This document shows, piece by piece, positions 34,661-44,010 of a stretch of 64,000 bases of DNA. A program made the position numbers and the translations under genes. Source of the stretch: DATMNI01 sp963817515 (GTDB lineage Bacteria > Acidobacteriota > Terriglobia > Bryobacterales > Bryobacteraceae); NCBI GenBank assembly GCA_963817515.1, contig CAWFPJ010000010.1, forward strand, positions 248,001 to 312,000. The letters run 5' to 3'. Position 1 is the stretch's first letter. Each line of letters begins with the position of its first letter. Below the pieces are notes generated by a model, which did not search any database, had not been told where the DNA came from, and saw nothing but the letters and a program-made list of their open reading frames with translations.

Positions 34661-34963
34661 CTACATTTCGGCGAGCGCGGCTTTACTTGCCTCGATGGCC
34701 TTCGCCTGATCGCGAAGACGAATCGCGCTGGCCATAGTCCTGACATGCGGCATGGCGCGAAGCACCTTCTGGGTGTCTTGTGACTGCGTGCCCGCCTTGA
34801 CCTTATCGGCCTTGTACGCTCTGCCCAGTCCATGCGACATCTGATGCATTTCGAAAAGGCAGGCGTTGGAGGACTCCACCTGATCGTCCCAGGCTGTGTT
34901 GCCAGGCGTTTCGAGTGACCGAAGGATGTTTCTTAGGAGTGACTTCGTGCTGTCGTATAGCAT
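34661..34963 (-). CDS. Small helical protein of unknown function
   Basis: 100 aa, no signal peptide or membrane helix. Predicted to be nearly all helix, with a His/Met-rich centre (FEMHQMSHGLGRAYKADKV). I do not recognise a family. It precedes kdgK on the same strand by 28 nt. A weak TATTGC lies 7 nt before its ATG. It is kept because it fills an otherwise empty stretch, has acceptable codon use, and is in operon-like position. Confidence 0.45.
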   Translation of the reverse strand: MLYDSTKSLLRNILRSLETPGNTAWDDQVESSNACLFEMHQMSHGLGRAYKADKVKAGTQSQDTQKVLRAMPHVRTMASAIRLRDQAKAIEASKAALAEM

Positions 34964-35145
34964 AAGTGCCGCAATACCGTTTGGGCGAAACTGCCGCCTG
35001 GGAATGTAAGCTCAACAAGTGTAACTTGTAGTGTAGCAGATTCCAGGCACAAGCGCCAGTCCTCGTTCTTAGTCTTAGTCAAAATCGGGCGGCGGCCGAT
35101 AGCTTATGATTAAGGTGTAGACCCTTTATGGACGTTTAGACCAAT
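34964..35145. promoter_or_regulatory. Divergent intergenic region upstream of the heme/HEAT protein
   Basis: 182 nt. It contains TATGAT at 35105-35110 (possible -10) and two direct TAGACC words at 35118-35123 and 35137-35142, 19 nt apart, just before the ATG at 35146. The direct repeats could be a regulator site on one face of the helix. No ribosome site is obvious. Confidence 0.3.
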
Positions 35146-38100
35146 ATGTTGAGGCCGCTTGTTCTGCTGGTTGCGTTGGTGTCCGGTTGCTCGGCCGCTG
35201 ACGCGAGTTATGCATTGCCGGTCATCTATTCGGCCGCGGGCGACATTCGTTCGCAGGTAATCCGGCTCGATAAACTGCGGGGCAGTCAAACTTACAGCTT
35301 ACTCTTCAGCGTCGATTCACCCGATGTGTTGGGCCGCGACGGCAGGCTTCAGGTGGAACTGGTGGAAGGCGGACGGGTGGCGAGTCAGAAGACCCTGCAC
35401 GCCGGCGACGCCGATTTCTATGTATTGTTTCGCACATCCGCTGGCCGCAAAGAACTTCGACTGACGGCCCAAGGGATTTCCCCGGGCCGCTACTCGCTGC
35501 AGATCAACTCCTGGCCCGAATCATCTTCCTGGCCAAGCGGACCGAATCACTCCTGGCAGAAAGCGTCGCCCATGACTTTGGGCCAGACGGTATTTGCCGC
35601 CAATGATGAGGCCGAATACCTTCCGCTGCCTGAAACTCCGCGCAAAGAAGTGGCCAACGGTAGCGAAGACTGGTATCGGTTCAGCTTTCGATTCGCCGCG
35701 CCCCAAGCTGGTGTTCTTCCAGGTGGAGTTGACAGACCGCGACGACCTTCCGGTGGATGTTTCTATCTTTCGTGTAGTCAGTGGCAAGCTCGAAGCTTAT
35801 GTCGAAGGGCAGGACCCGGTGGGAGCGCCGCATGAGGTGCAGGCACTCCCCGGGAATAAGTTTGCGCCGCGCGTCTTGAAAGACAGCGGATTGTATTACG
35901 TGCGGGTGCGCGCCAATCACCCGGAATACAAGCTGCGGACGCGGGTCTATGAGGTTCCGCCCTATTCCGACCCGCACGAAGCCGTGCGCACCGCGGTGGA
36001 CTACATCATCGCCGCGGGCGATTCCTGGTTTGCCAACACGCCGCGCCGCGGCGGCGCTTTCGACCGGATCGCCGGCGTGCACCAGGAGACTTCGCTGTGC
36101 GTGGCCTGTCATGCCAGCCACTTCTCCCAGCGCGCGCAGCTCTACGCCGTGGCCAACGGGTATCCGCTGGTCCAGCGCCAGCAACTGCAGTTTCTGGAGG
36201 AGCGCTTCTACAACAATCCGCGGCCGTTCTACGGTTTCGAAACGGAGGGCGCGGTGTGGTCGCGCGTGATCTCCGCGCCGGCCAATGTGCTGAGCCGGAT
36301 GTCGGTATTGACCAGCCTTTTCGAAGAGCAGGTTTCCCACCAGGCGCGGCCGGCCTACCACCAGGACATCGCCCAATACCTGAAGCTGTATTACGCCGGA
36401 CGCGACAAGCTGCCGCCCGACGAAACCAACGGCAACACGCCCCTGGTGAGCACGTTCGAAGTGGCCTGGTATTCGTGGAAAACCACCAAAGATGCGCGGC
36501 TGCCCGACATGATCGCACAGGGCGAAGCCAAGAACATGGTGGACCTCTGCTACCAGACGCTGGCGCTTGCCGACATCGACCAGACCAGGTATGCAGCGCA
36601 GATTCGCAAGAATGCCGATCGCATTCTGGCATTGCAGCGCGCGGACGGCCAGTGGTCCATGCGGTTCGACCCGGCGGAACCGGAAGTGGAATTTCAAACC
36701 GGGCACGCACTGTGGGCGCTGGCCTCGGCCGGCGTGGCTGTCGACCATCCGCAGGTGCAGCGCGCGATCCAATACCTGCTGAACCGGCAGCAGCAGTTCG
36801 GCGGATGGATGGACCCGAAGCAATCCTTCGAGAATTTCAAAACGCCGTTCCGCGAGACTCAGTTCGCGGTGCTGGGGCTGAGCACGTACTACCCCTTGTC
36901 GATGGGCCAGGGCAAAACGCAGAGCCACGGCAAAGGGTGGGATGTGCCCGAAGCGGCGGCGCTTTCGAGTGAACCGGCGCGGCTGCTGGAGCAGCTGGAC
37001 CAGATCTGGGACCGCCCTTCGGATGCCGTACTCGGCCAGATAGAACAGGCTGCACGATCGAACGATGCGCTCATCCGGCAGGCCGCCACGGAGGCGCTGG
37101 GGCGGCTGGCGCTGCCGTCTTCGATGCCGCAACTGGTGGTCCTTCTGAGCGACCCCAGCAAGCTGGTGCAACGCACGGCGGCGTGGGCGCTGCGCCAGGT
37201 TTACGGCAACCATCCGGAGACCGGCGACGGCCCGCTGTTGGCAGCGCTTGAAGCGCAGAGTCCGCGGTCCCGCTGGGGGGCGACCCGGGTCTTCGCGCAT
37301 CACTTCGCGGCGCTGGCCGGCCGCGCGGAATTGATCGAAGCCCTGGAACGGCTGATGACCGACCCCGCCATTGCCGTCCGCATGCAGGCCATCCGCGGTC
37401 TCTGGCAGAGCTGGTTTTGGAACGCCGATGTCCGGGTGCGCGGCGGCATTGAGGACACCCTGCTGGCGGCCCTTGGGCGCGAGCAACATCCCTGGATCGC
37501 GTCCAACCTGCGGGCGGCCATTTACAACCTGGCCGACGAGAACATCCGCTACCTCTACAACAACTGGGTGGCGCTGCTGAGCCGGCCCGACGACCGCGAC
37601 CGCGCCACACGCGGACGGTTGGCCGTGGAATCGCAGCTGGCCGGGAAATTCGCGGCTGTACTAAATCAGGGCCCCGATGCGCAAAAGAAGCAGCTGCTTT
37701 CCGCCCTGGCCGATCTCCCGCTGCGCCGCGGCGATGTGTACGATGTGAACGCTAACCTGTCGAAGCCGGCGCCGCTGGTGTACAGCCGGATCGGCAACGA
37801 CATTGAGCAGATCGCGTTCTTCGGAACTACGGCCGATGAGCTCTCCCGGGCTTTGCTGCCTCTGCTGGATTCGCCCGACTCCGAAATCCGCACCCTGGCC
37901 GCAAAGGCCAGCCTGATTGTGCGGGAGACTCCCTATGCCGCCGCGGAGCGGCTGGCCGGCGGCAAGGGTGAGAGTACGATGGCGCTGTCGCGGAAGCTCG
38001 ATGCCCTGGCCGGCGCGGCGGATGTGGCCAAGGCTTTCCACCTTCCGCCGCCCAAGGAGGCCGCTGCATATGGAGCGATCTCAGCGGCCAAGCCCACGCC

Positions 38101-38431
38101 GCCAGGGACGCAAGAGCCGCTCGACGAGCCATTCTTTCGCGCCAACGTGGAGCCCATTCTTGAGAAGAAGGGCAAGGATGGTTACGCCTGCGTCGATTGC
38201 CACGCTACTCACACGCTGTTCAATGCGCACTGGCAGACGGTGATGAACGTGGTGGACCGCAATCACCCGGAAGACAGCCTGCTGTTGCGCAAACCGGTCT
38301 CCACCGCGGAAAGTGAAGGCGTGACGGCATCCCGGGTAACCGCCCATGGCGGCGGCCAGCGCTGGACCAAAGGCTCGCCGGAGTACGAGACCATCCTTCA
38401 ATGGATTGAGGGTGCGCACGCCGCCAAGTGA
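35146..38431 (+). CDS. Large exported protein with two CxxCH heme motifs, terpenoid-cyclase-like helices and HEAT repeats; one frame break
   Basis: About 1095 aa across one frame change at about 35689 (AGCTTT|C|GATTCG, one extra C; DWYRFSF then DSPRPKLVFF). Lipobox-like VALVSGCSA near the N-terminus. Order: beta-sandwich domains (about 20-270); CVACHASH (first heme site, about 320); an alpha/alpha-toroid of the squalene-cyclase/prenyltransferase type (about 400-580, QWSMRFDPAEP, GHALWALASAGV, QQQFGGWMD); HEAT repeats (about 610-960, LIRQAATEALGRLALP, KLVQRTAAWALRQV); CVDCHATHT near the C-terminus (second heme site). Probably a periplasmic multi-domain cytochrome-like protein. Substrate is unknown. 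Confidence 0.75.
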
Positions 38432-38497
38432 ATCGGCGGCACTCCCTGACGATTGAACCTGAGCCGCAGCGGATGCCGTAACCCCACCTTCAACCCC

Positions 38498-39253
38498 TTA
38501 CCGCATCGAATACCACTTCTTCTTTTTCAGCACGTAGGGAACTCTCGAAATTGGCACGCCGGCCAGAACGGCGCGCGGATTCTCCTCCAGCATGCGGATG
38601 GCGGCCTCCTCTCCGAATGTCTCTTCCACATAGCGGCGGGGCCCATCAAGCGCGGTGGTCCGGTGCTTTATACCGTGGGCGTCGCTGGCCAGAAAATGCA
38701 CCAGTCCGCTCGAAATCAACTTGTGGGCGCAAGCTTCGGCGGTTCTTCCGAAGCGGCCCAGCGGAGACTCCGCGGTAACCTGCAGCAGCACACCGCCGGC
38801 CACCCAGTCCGCCAATTCCGGCAGCCGGTTCTGCAGAATCTGGTTGCGCTCGGGATGAGTCACGATGGGGGACATGCCGGCGTCCTCCAGGCGCGCGAAA
38901 ATCTGGGGCGTCGTTTTTGGAATCAGAAAATCCGAGAACTCCACCAGCACGTAGCCGCGATGGTTGATAGAGTACTTGCCGGGGAAGCGAATGGCATCCT
39001 CGATGTTTTCCGGCGTCAGGTGAAAGTCGCAGCCGTAGTGAATCCGCGGGTTGTCGCCGATAGCAGCCTGCAAATCCGCGATCTCCCGCTCCACGGCTTC
39101 AGGATCGAAGGCGTAATGCTGGTTGGCGTGAGGGCTGGCCACAATGTCGGTGGTGCCGGTGTCGGCGGCCATGCGCAACATGGCTACCGATTCCTCCAGC
39201 GATTGCGAGCCGTCGTCCAGACCGGGCAGAATGTGGCTGTGAATGTCGATCAT
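38498..39253 (-). CDS. PHP-domain tyrosine-protein phosphatase, CpsB/CapC type
   Basis: Manganese-dependent phosphatase family that in Gram-positives dephosphorylates the tyrosine kinase controlling capsule synthesis. It is 251 aa. IDIHSHILPGLDDGS (HxH at residues 5-7) and ASPHANQHY, THPERN and ASDAHG supply the metal ligands of the PHP barrel. It is last in the operon CHASE2 kinase - sigma54 regulator - phosphatase, 13 nt after the regulator. A role in exopolysaccharide control is inference from family and context; no BY-kinase gene is in the window. Confidence 0.88.
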   Translation of the reverse strand: MIDIHSHILPGLDDGSQSLEESVAMLRMAADTGTTDIVASPHANQHYAFDPEAVEREIADLQAAIGDNPRIHYGCDFHLTPENIEDAIRFPGKYSINHRGYVLVEFSDFLIPKTTPQIFARLEDAGMSPIVTHPERNQILQNRLPELADWVAGGVLLQVTAESPLGRFGRTAEACAHKLISSGLVHFLASDAHGIKHRTTALDGPRRYVEETFGEEAAIRMLEENPRAVLAGVPISRVPYVLKKKKWYSMR

Positions 39254-39266
39254 TGGGGCTGGGCGT

Positions 39267-40571
39267 TCAAAGTTTCATACGCTCCAGCTTGCGGTAGAGA
39301 GTCTTGCGTTCGATACCCAGAATTTGCGCTGCCTTGCTCTTGTTGCCGCCGGTGGCGGTCAGCACTTTGCGGATCTGGTCCTCCTGCGCATCGGCCAGGG
39401 TTTCCACCGGCTTGTCGCGCGATTCCATGGCGGTCAGCGCGTCCAGCACGGTTTCGCCGTCAACGCGATCGGCAAGAATGGTGAGCCGCTCCATCAGGTG
39501 CTGCAACTGCCGCACATTGCCGGGCCAGGTGTAGTGCTGCAATTCTTTCACGCCGGAATCCATCAGCTTCACTTCGCGGCGGTAGCGCCGGTTGTACTTG
39601 TTGACGAAAAAGCGGGCCAGCAGCGGAATGTCATCGCGGCGCTCGCGCAGGGGCGGCATCACCAGCCGCACGGTATTCATGCGGTACCAGAGATCTTCGC
39701 GGAACTTGTGGTCGTCCACCATGCGCTGCAGGTCGCGGTTGGTGGCGGCGATCACGCGCACGTCTACTTCTTTCGACCGCGAAGCGCCCACCGGGCGGAT
39801 TTCCCGCTCCTGCAGAAAGCGCAAAAGGCTGGCCTGAAAACTCATTTCGATTTCGCCGATTTCGTCCAGGAAGACGGTGCCGCGGTTGGCAGCCTCGAAG
39901 ACGCCCACGCGATCGCGATCGGCGCCGGTGAAAGCGCCGCGCATGGCGCCGAACAACTCGCTTTCCAGAAGCGACGGCGCAATGGCCGCACAATCCACCG
40001 GCACGAAGGGCTGCTTCTCGCGCAGGCTGAAGCGATGAATCATTCGCGCCACCAGTTCCTTGCCGGTGCCGGTTTCGCCTTCGATCACCACCGTGGCGTC
40101 GGTGGGGGCCACGCGCGAAACTTTCTTGTAGATCTCCACCATGCACGGCGAGATGCCGATCATCTCGCTTTCCGGCAGTTCGTCCTCTTCGGCTTCCTCC
40201 TCGGTATCGTTGCGCGAGGCTTCGGCACGCACTACGGCACCGATCATCACGTCCAGGTCGAAGGGCTTGGCGATGTAATCGAAGGCGCCGCCGCGCGTGG
40301 CGGCTATCACGGTTTCCACGGTGCCGCGCCCGGTCATGAGGATCACGGAGCAGCGCGGATCTTTCCGCTTGGCCGCGTCCAGCACATCGAGCCCGGTGCG
40401 TTCGTCAATGTAAATATCGGTGATCACGATCGGGTAGGCCGAATCGCTCAGCCGTTCGATGGCTTCGCCGGTGGTCGAAACGGCGTCCACCGCGTACCCT
40501 TGTTCCTCAAGAGCCGTCTGGATTGTGAACTGCAGGGCCGGATCGTCTTCCACCAACAATAGTTTCTGCAT
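39267..40571 (-). CDS. Sigma54-dependent response regulator (NtrC family)
   Basis: 434 aa from ATG 40571, which shares one base with the kinase stop (TGATG). Receiver domain with Asp52 (VITDIYIDE); an acidic linker (TEEEAEEDELPESE); AAA+ domain (about 140-365) with Walker A GETGTGKE, the sigma54-contact loop RGAFTGA and Walker B GTVFLDEIGE; and a C-terminal Fis-type HTH (GGNKSKAAQILGIERKTLYRKL). All parts are intact, so it should activate RpoN promoters when phosphorylated by the adjacent CHASE2 kinase. Confidence 0.94.
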   Translation of the reverse strand: MQKLLLVEDDPALQFTIQTALEEQGYAVDAVSTTGEAIERLSDSAYPIVITDIYIDERTGLDVLDAAKRKDPRCSVILMTGRGTVETVIAATRGGAFDYIAKPFDLDVMIGAVVRAEASRNDTEEEAEEDELPESEMIGISPCMVEIYKKVSRVAPTDATVVIEGETGTGKELVARMIHRFSLREKQPFVPVDCAAIAPSLLESELFGAMRGAFTGADRDRVGVFEAANRGTVFLDEIGEIEMSFQASLLRFLQEREIRPVGASRSKEVDVRVIAATNRDLQRMVDDHKFREDLWYRMNTVRLVMPPLRERRDDIPLLARFFVNKYNRRYRREVKLMDSGVKELQHYTWPGNVRQLQHLMERLTILADRVDGETVLDALTAMESRDKPVETLADAQEDQIRKVLTATGGNKSKAAQILGIERKTLYRKLERMKL

Positions 40572-42454
40572 CAATTTCGTTCCGCGCCGGTGGGCACCGG
40601 GCTATGTGCGGCCGCCGGCACCACCAGCGTAAAGCAGGAGCCGGCGCCGGGCTGGCTGGTCACTTCAATACGTCCGCCGTGCTGTTCCACAATTTGTTGG
40701 ACGATCGAAAGGCCGATTCCAGTCCCGGCTTCCCCGGATTCTTCGGCTTTCTTTGTACGATAAAACTTCTGGAAGATCTGCTTGACTTCCTTCTGGTCCA
40801 TACCGATGCCCTGATCCCTCACGGCGATGCGGATTTGGCCATCGTCCTTCCACGCGGTTATGGTCACTTCAGTACGCTGGGGCGAGTACTTCACCGCGTT
40901 GGTAAGTAGATTGTAGCAAGCATACTCCATCAGTTCGCGGTCGCCTGTAATGGTTAGTCCATCTGGCACCGGTTGCAGGATGATGACGATACGTTTGCGC
41001 TCGCCCAGCGGCCGCACGCGGTCCACACAGACCTCCACCAAAGGCTTCACCGCGATGGCTTCACGCTTCAACTCCATCTGTCCGGCGGAGAGGCGTTCCA
41101 CGTTCAGGAAGATCTCCACCATGCGGGCCAGGCGCTTGGATTCCGAATTGATGAGCAGCGCGATCTGGTTGCGTTTTTCCTCGGACAGGTTGTAGCGCGA
41201 GATCAGTTCGCTTGAGCCCTGTATGGCCGAAAGCGGTGTGCGCATTTCGTGCGTGACAAAGTGCATGGCCTGCTGATAGCGCTCTCTCGATGTCTGTTCG
41301 ATGCTTAGATTTCGCCGGACCACCAGGTGGTAGTAGACGGCGGCCGTCATGCTCGCGAGGCCAGCAACGGCTGTGGGAGTGGCAAAAGAGAAGACGCGCG
41401 AGTGCGCGAAAAAGATGAAGGGCGCGGCGGCCGAGGCTAACATCACCACGAAGCCGCCCAGGTAAGCCCACCAGCCCGGTAAGTAGCGGAACGCCAGGCC
41501 CACGGCCACCAGCAGCAGTATGCAGAAAAGGGCCAGCCAGATAGATTCAACGTCAGTCAGAAACAGCCCTTGGGCCATGGTCTCAAAGGCGCTCGCGTGA
41601 ATGATGATGCCGGCAGTCTGGCCATTGGCCAGGGGAGTAAAGAGCCGGTCGCGCACTTCCGTCATTGCGGTGACACCGACGAAGACCGCCTTGCCGGTGA
41701 ATTGTGACGCTGCCGTGGGATCGTCAAGCACGCGCTTCAGCGAAATGTGCGGAATCGTGTCGGCCGGCAGATAGCGAACGCGCATGCTGCGGTTATGCCC
41801 GGTACCGGTTCCGACTATGGGAATGATGGTATTGCCGATTTGGAGATCGGTCGGCGATTCGACCGGGCGGGCTACGCCGCGGCTCACCCGGAAAGCTTCG
41901 AGAGACAGAGCCCATCGCCGGCGATGGTGCGTATCTACTTTCTCGAGCGGAATGGCGCGGGTCACCGAATCGCCGGGATCGGGATCGGCGTAGCCCTGAC
42001 CGAGCGCGGGAGCGGACGTGAGAAACGCGGGGAGCGGATCTTCCCACTCAGTACCCGCGGGATCCATTTCACAATCCAGGACCAGGTTCGGGATGGCGCG
42101 GAAAGCGTCCGCGAGTTGGGATTCCGTATCCTCCCGCGGGTCGACGACTTTGTCGGCCAGGATGATATCGACGGCCACTACTTTGGGTCCGGCCGCCGCA
42201 ATCCGGCGCAGTCCCGCGGCCAGCGCCCCGCGGATGTGGCCCATGCCGCCCGACTGGCGCAGAGTGGCGTCATCGATGGCCAGAATCACCGATTGCGGCG
42301 GCCCGGCCTTAGGCGGCATCCGCTGGAACATGTAGTCGTAGGCGTAATTGTCTACCTGCCTGCCGAACATCCAACTGGCAGCCACAGCCAAGACGAAACT
42401 TGCCGCCAGCAGACCTGCGTAAGACGCGGTACTCTTCCAGCCTTTCCCTTTCAT
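40571..42454 (-). CDS. CHASE2-domain sensor histidine kinase
   Basis: 627 aa. One N-terminal membrane helix, then an extracytoplasmic CHASE2 domain (about 35-305: AIDDATLRQSGGMGHI, VVAVDIILADKV, KAVFVGVTAMTEVRDRL), three membrane helices (about 310-385), HisKA (HFVTHEMRTPLSAIQG, His near 400) and HATPase_c (NLLTNAVKYSPQRTEV, RDQGIGMDQKEVKQIFQKFYR, GTGIGLSIVQQIVEQHGG). The architecture is canonical. First gene of the kinase-regulator-phosphatase operon, divergent from the polytopic membrane protein. Signal unknown. Confidence 0.94.
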   Translation of the reverse strand: MKGKGWKSTASYAGLLAASFVLAVAASWMFGRQVDNYAYDYMFQRMPPKAGPPQSVILAIDDATLRQSGGMGHIRGALAAGLRRIAAAGPKVVAVDIILADKVVDPREDTESQLADAFRAIPNLVLDCEMDPAGTEWEDPLPAFLTSAPALGQGYADPDPGDSVTRAIPLEKVDTHHRRRWALSLEAFRVSRGVARPVESPTDLQIGNTIIPIVGTGTGHNRSMRVRYLPADTIPHISLKRVLDDPTAASQFTGKAVFVGVTAMTEVRDRLFTPLANGQTAGIIIHASAFETMAQGLFLTDVESIWLALFCILLLVAVGLAFRYLPGWWAYLGGFVVMLASAAAPFIFFAHSRVFSFATPTAVAGLASMTAAVYYHLVVRRNLSIEQTSRERYQQAMHFVTHEMRTPLSAIQGSSELISRYNLSEEKRNQIALLINSESKRLARMVEIFLNVERLSAGQMELKREAIAVKPLVEVCVDRVRPLGERKRIVIILQPVPDGLTITGDRELMEYACYNLLTNAVKYSPQRTEVTITAWKDDGQIRIAVRDQGIGMDQKEVKQIFQKFYRTKKAEESGEAGTGIGLSIVQQIVEQHGGRIEVTSQPGAGSCFTLVVPAAAHSPVPTGAERN

Positions 42455-42538
42455 GGTTCGTCTTGTCCACGCGCCCGTCTGGCTAAGTGCGCATCTCTGG
42501 GCGGAGCGCCATCGTTTTCAGTATAGAGGCGTCACTGC

Positions 42539-42544
42539 TATCCT
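42539..42544 (+). promoter_or_regulatory. -10-like hexamer before the polytopic membrane protein
   Basis: TATCCT, the same hexamer as before TauE, lies 8 nt upstream of GTG 42553. It supports that start over the first possible GTG at 42487. Confidence 0.3.
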
Positions 42545-42552
42545 GTGAGTCC

Positions 42553-44010
42553 GTGGCGACACATGAGAGAGGGATTTCCGTCCGCCGTTCCTGGCTACCT
42601 GTTTGCCTGTTTCTGGTCCTCGCGGCCATGATCTCCGTCCAATTGTTTCTGCCGCACTTCATTGGAATGGCAAACAACGGCGATTTCGCAAAGGTGACCG
42701 GCTGGCTGTCGCTCGGGCCGGCCGATTCGGGAGACTTCAATTTCAGCTATTTCCAGCCGGATTACATCCGGTCGCAGCGCAGCTTTTGGAACAGCCCCTA
42801 CTATTCGAGCGAGACCGTGCTGGCAGGGATTGCCCTGGGTGCCGCTGCGCCTCTGGGAGGCGGTATTGGTGAAGGCGCGCATTTCGATATCCGGATGTTG
42901 GGAGCGGTCCACGCAGCCATATACCTGGCTGCCTTTGCGGTGCTGCTGTGGTCGATGCGGCGGGCTCCGGCGTGGAGCCAGTTCACGGTGGGGAGTGTCG
43001 CGATCCTGGCCTTCACGGATGTCTCGGATGTGGCCTACCTGAATTCGTTTTTTATGGATGCAGCGGCGCTGTGCGGCCTGTTGCTGCTGACGGCGGCAAC
43101 AGTTTGGATCGCCCTGACAGACCAGCCCTCGCCCGGCCAGGTTCTCCTCTATGGACTGGCGGGCGTGTTATACGTCACGTCGAAAACGCAGCATGCCATC
43201 TGGACGTGGCTCCCCGCCGCATTCCTGGTGGCTGTCAGCCTCCGCTGGCCGAAACGGATGCGAACGCTTGGGCTGCTGACCGCGGTGATTCTGGTGGCAG
43301 CCGGCGGCCTGGAGTTGGCCACTGCCGACCCCGGAAATCGGGCCCAGGCGCTCTTCAACAAGCTGTTCTTCCAGATCGGGCCCGCCGGCCCAGCGGGCCC
43401 CGCCGACCTGCGCGAACTGGGCGTGCGGCCGGAGGAGTTTCAATACATCGGAACGCATTCCTATGTGGCCGGCAGTCCCGCGCTTGACCCACTATGGCTC
43501 CAGGCCTTCTATCAAAGAACCGGCTATGGCAGGCTGCTCCTGTGGTACGTCCGGCACCCCGGGCGAGCCGCGCGGATGCTATACACAACGCTCTCCGTCG
43601 ACACCGTTGAAATGCGCCAGAACAATCTTTCCAATTACCGCCGACAGGACGGTCATCCGCCCGGCGCCCGCACCAACCGCTTCGCTTTATGGAGCGGTTT
43701 CCGCGCCGCGTTGTTCGCCAGGTGGCCGTATCACGCTGTGGTCTGGTACGGTTTATTCGTAGGCGTCGCCATTGCCACGGTTCGCGCGCGGGCATCGCGC
43801 CCGGCAGTGCTGTTGGGATGGTTGGCTCTGGGCATCGCAGTCCTGGGCATCGGCCAGTTCATGGTGGCGTCGTTGGCCGATTGCCTGGAGACCGGCCGCC
43901 ACATCTTCATGTTCCACGTCTGTACCGATCTGACGGTTTGTCTGGCGGCGGCCTGGCTGGTGGAGTATGTTTCCCGCCGTCGTGTGAATATCCATTCGGA
44001 GGCATCGTGA
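42553..44010 (+). CDS. Polytopic membrane protein, possible GT-C-type glycosyltransferase
   Basis: 485 aa from GTG 42553 (GTG 42487 possible). A first membrane helix is followed by FIGMANNGDFAKVTGW and about 9-10 further helices with short loops. The ANNGDF motif right after helix 1 recalls WsfD-like hexose transferases and other GT-C enzymes, where an acidic residue in the first loop is catalytic; this is a tentative link from memory. The last bases overlap the start of the next gene (GTGA), so translation is coupled to the TIGR03437-like protein. Confidence 0.6.
   Translation: MATHERGISVRRSWLPVCLFLVLAAMISVQLFLPHFIGMANNGDFAKVTGWLSLGPADSGDFNFSYFQPDYIRSQRSFWNSPYYSSETVLAGIALGAAAPLGGGIGEGAHFDIRMLGAVHAAIYLAAFAVLLWSMRRAPAWSQFTVGSVAILAFTDVSDVAYLNSFFMDAAALCGLLLLTAATVWIALTDQPSPGQVLLYGLAGVLYVTSKTQHAIWTWLPAAFLVAVSLRWPKRMRTLGLLTAVILVAAGGLELATADPGNRAQALFNKLFFQIGPAGPAGPADLRELGVRPEEFQYIGTHSYVAGSPALDPLWLQAFYQRTGYGRLLLWYVRHPGRAARMLYTTLSVDTVEMRQNNLSNYRRQDGHPPGARTNRFALWSGFRAALFARWPYHAVVWYGLFVGVAIATVRARASRPAVLLGWLALGIAVLGIGQFMVASLADCLETGRHIFMFHVCTDLTVCLAAAWLVEYVSRRRVNIHSEAS

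Noticed and set aside
35681..37489. 602-codon minus-strand frame opposite the heme/HEAT gene
   Set aside because: Shadow frame; composition is Arg/Pro/His-rich with no domain pattern.
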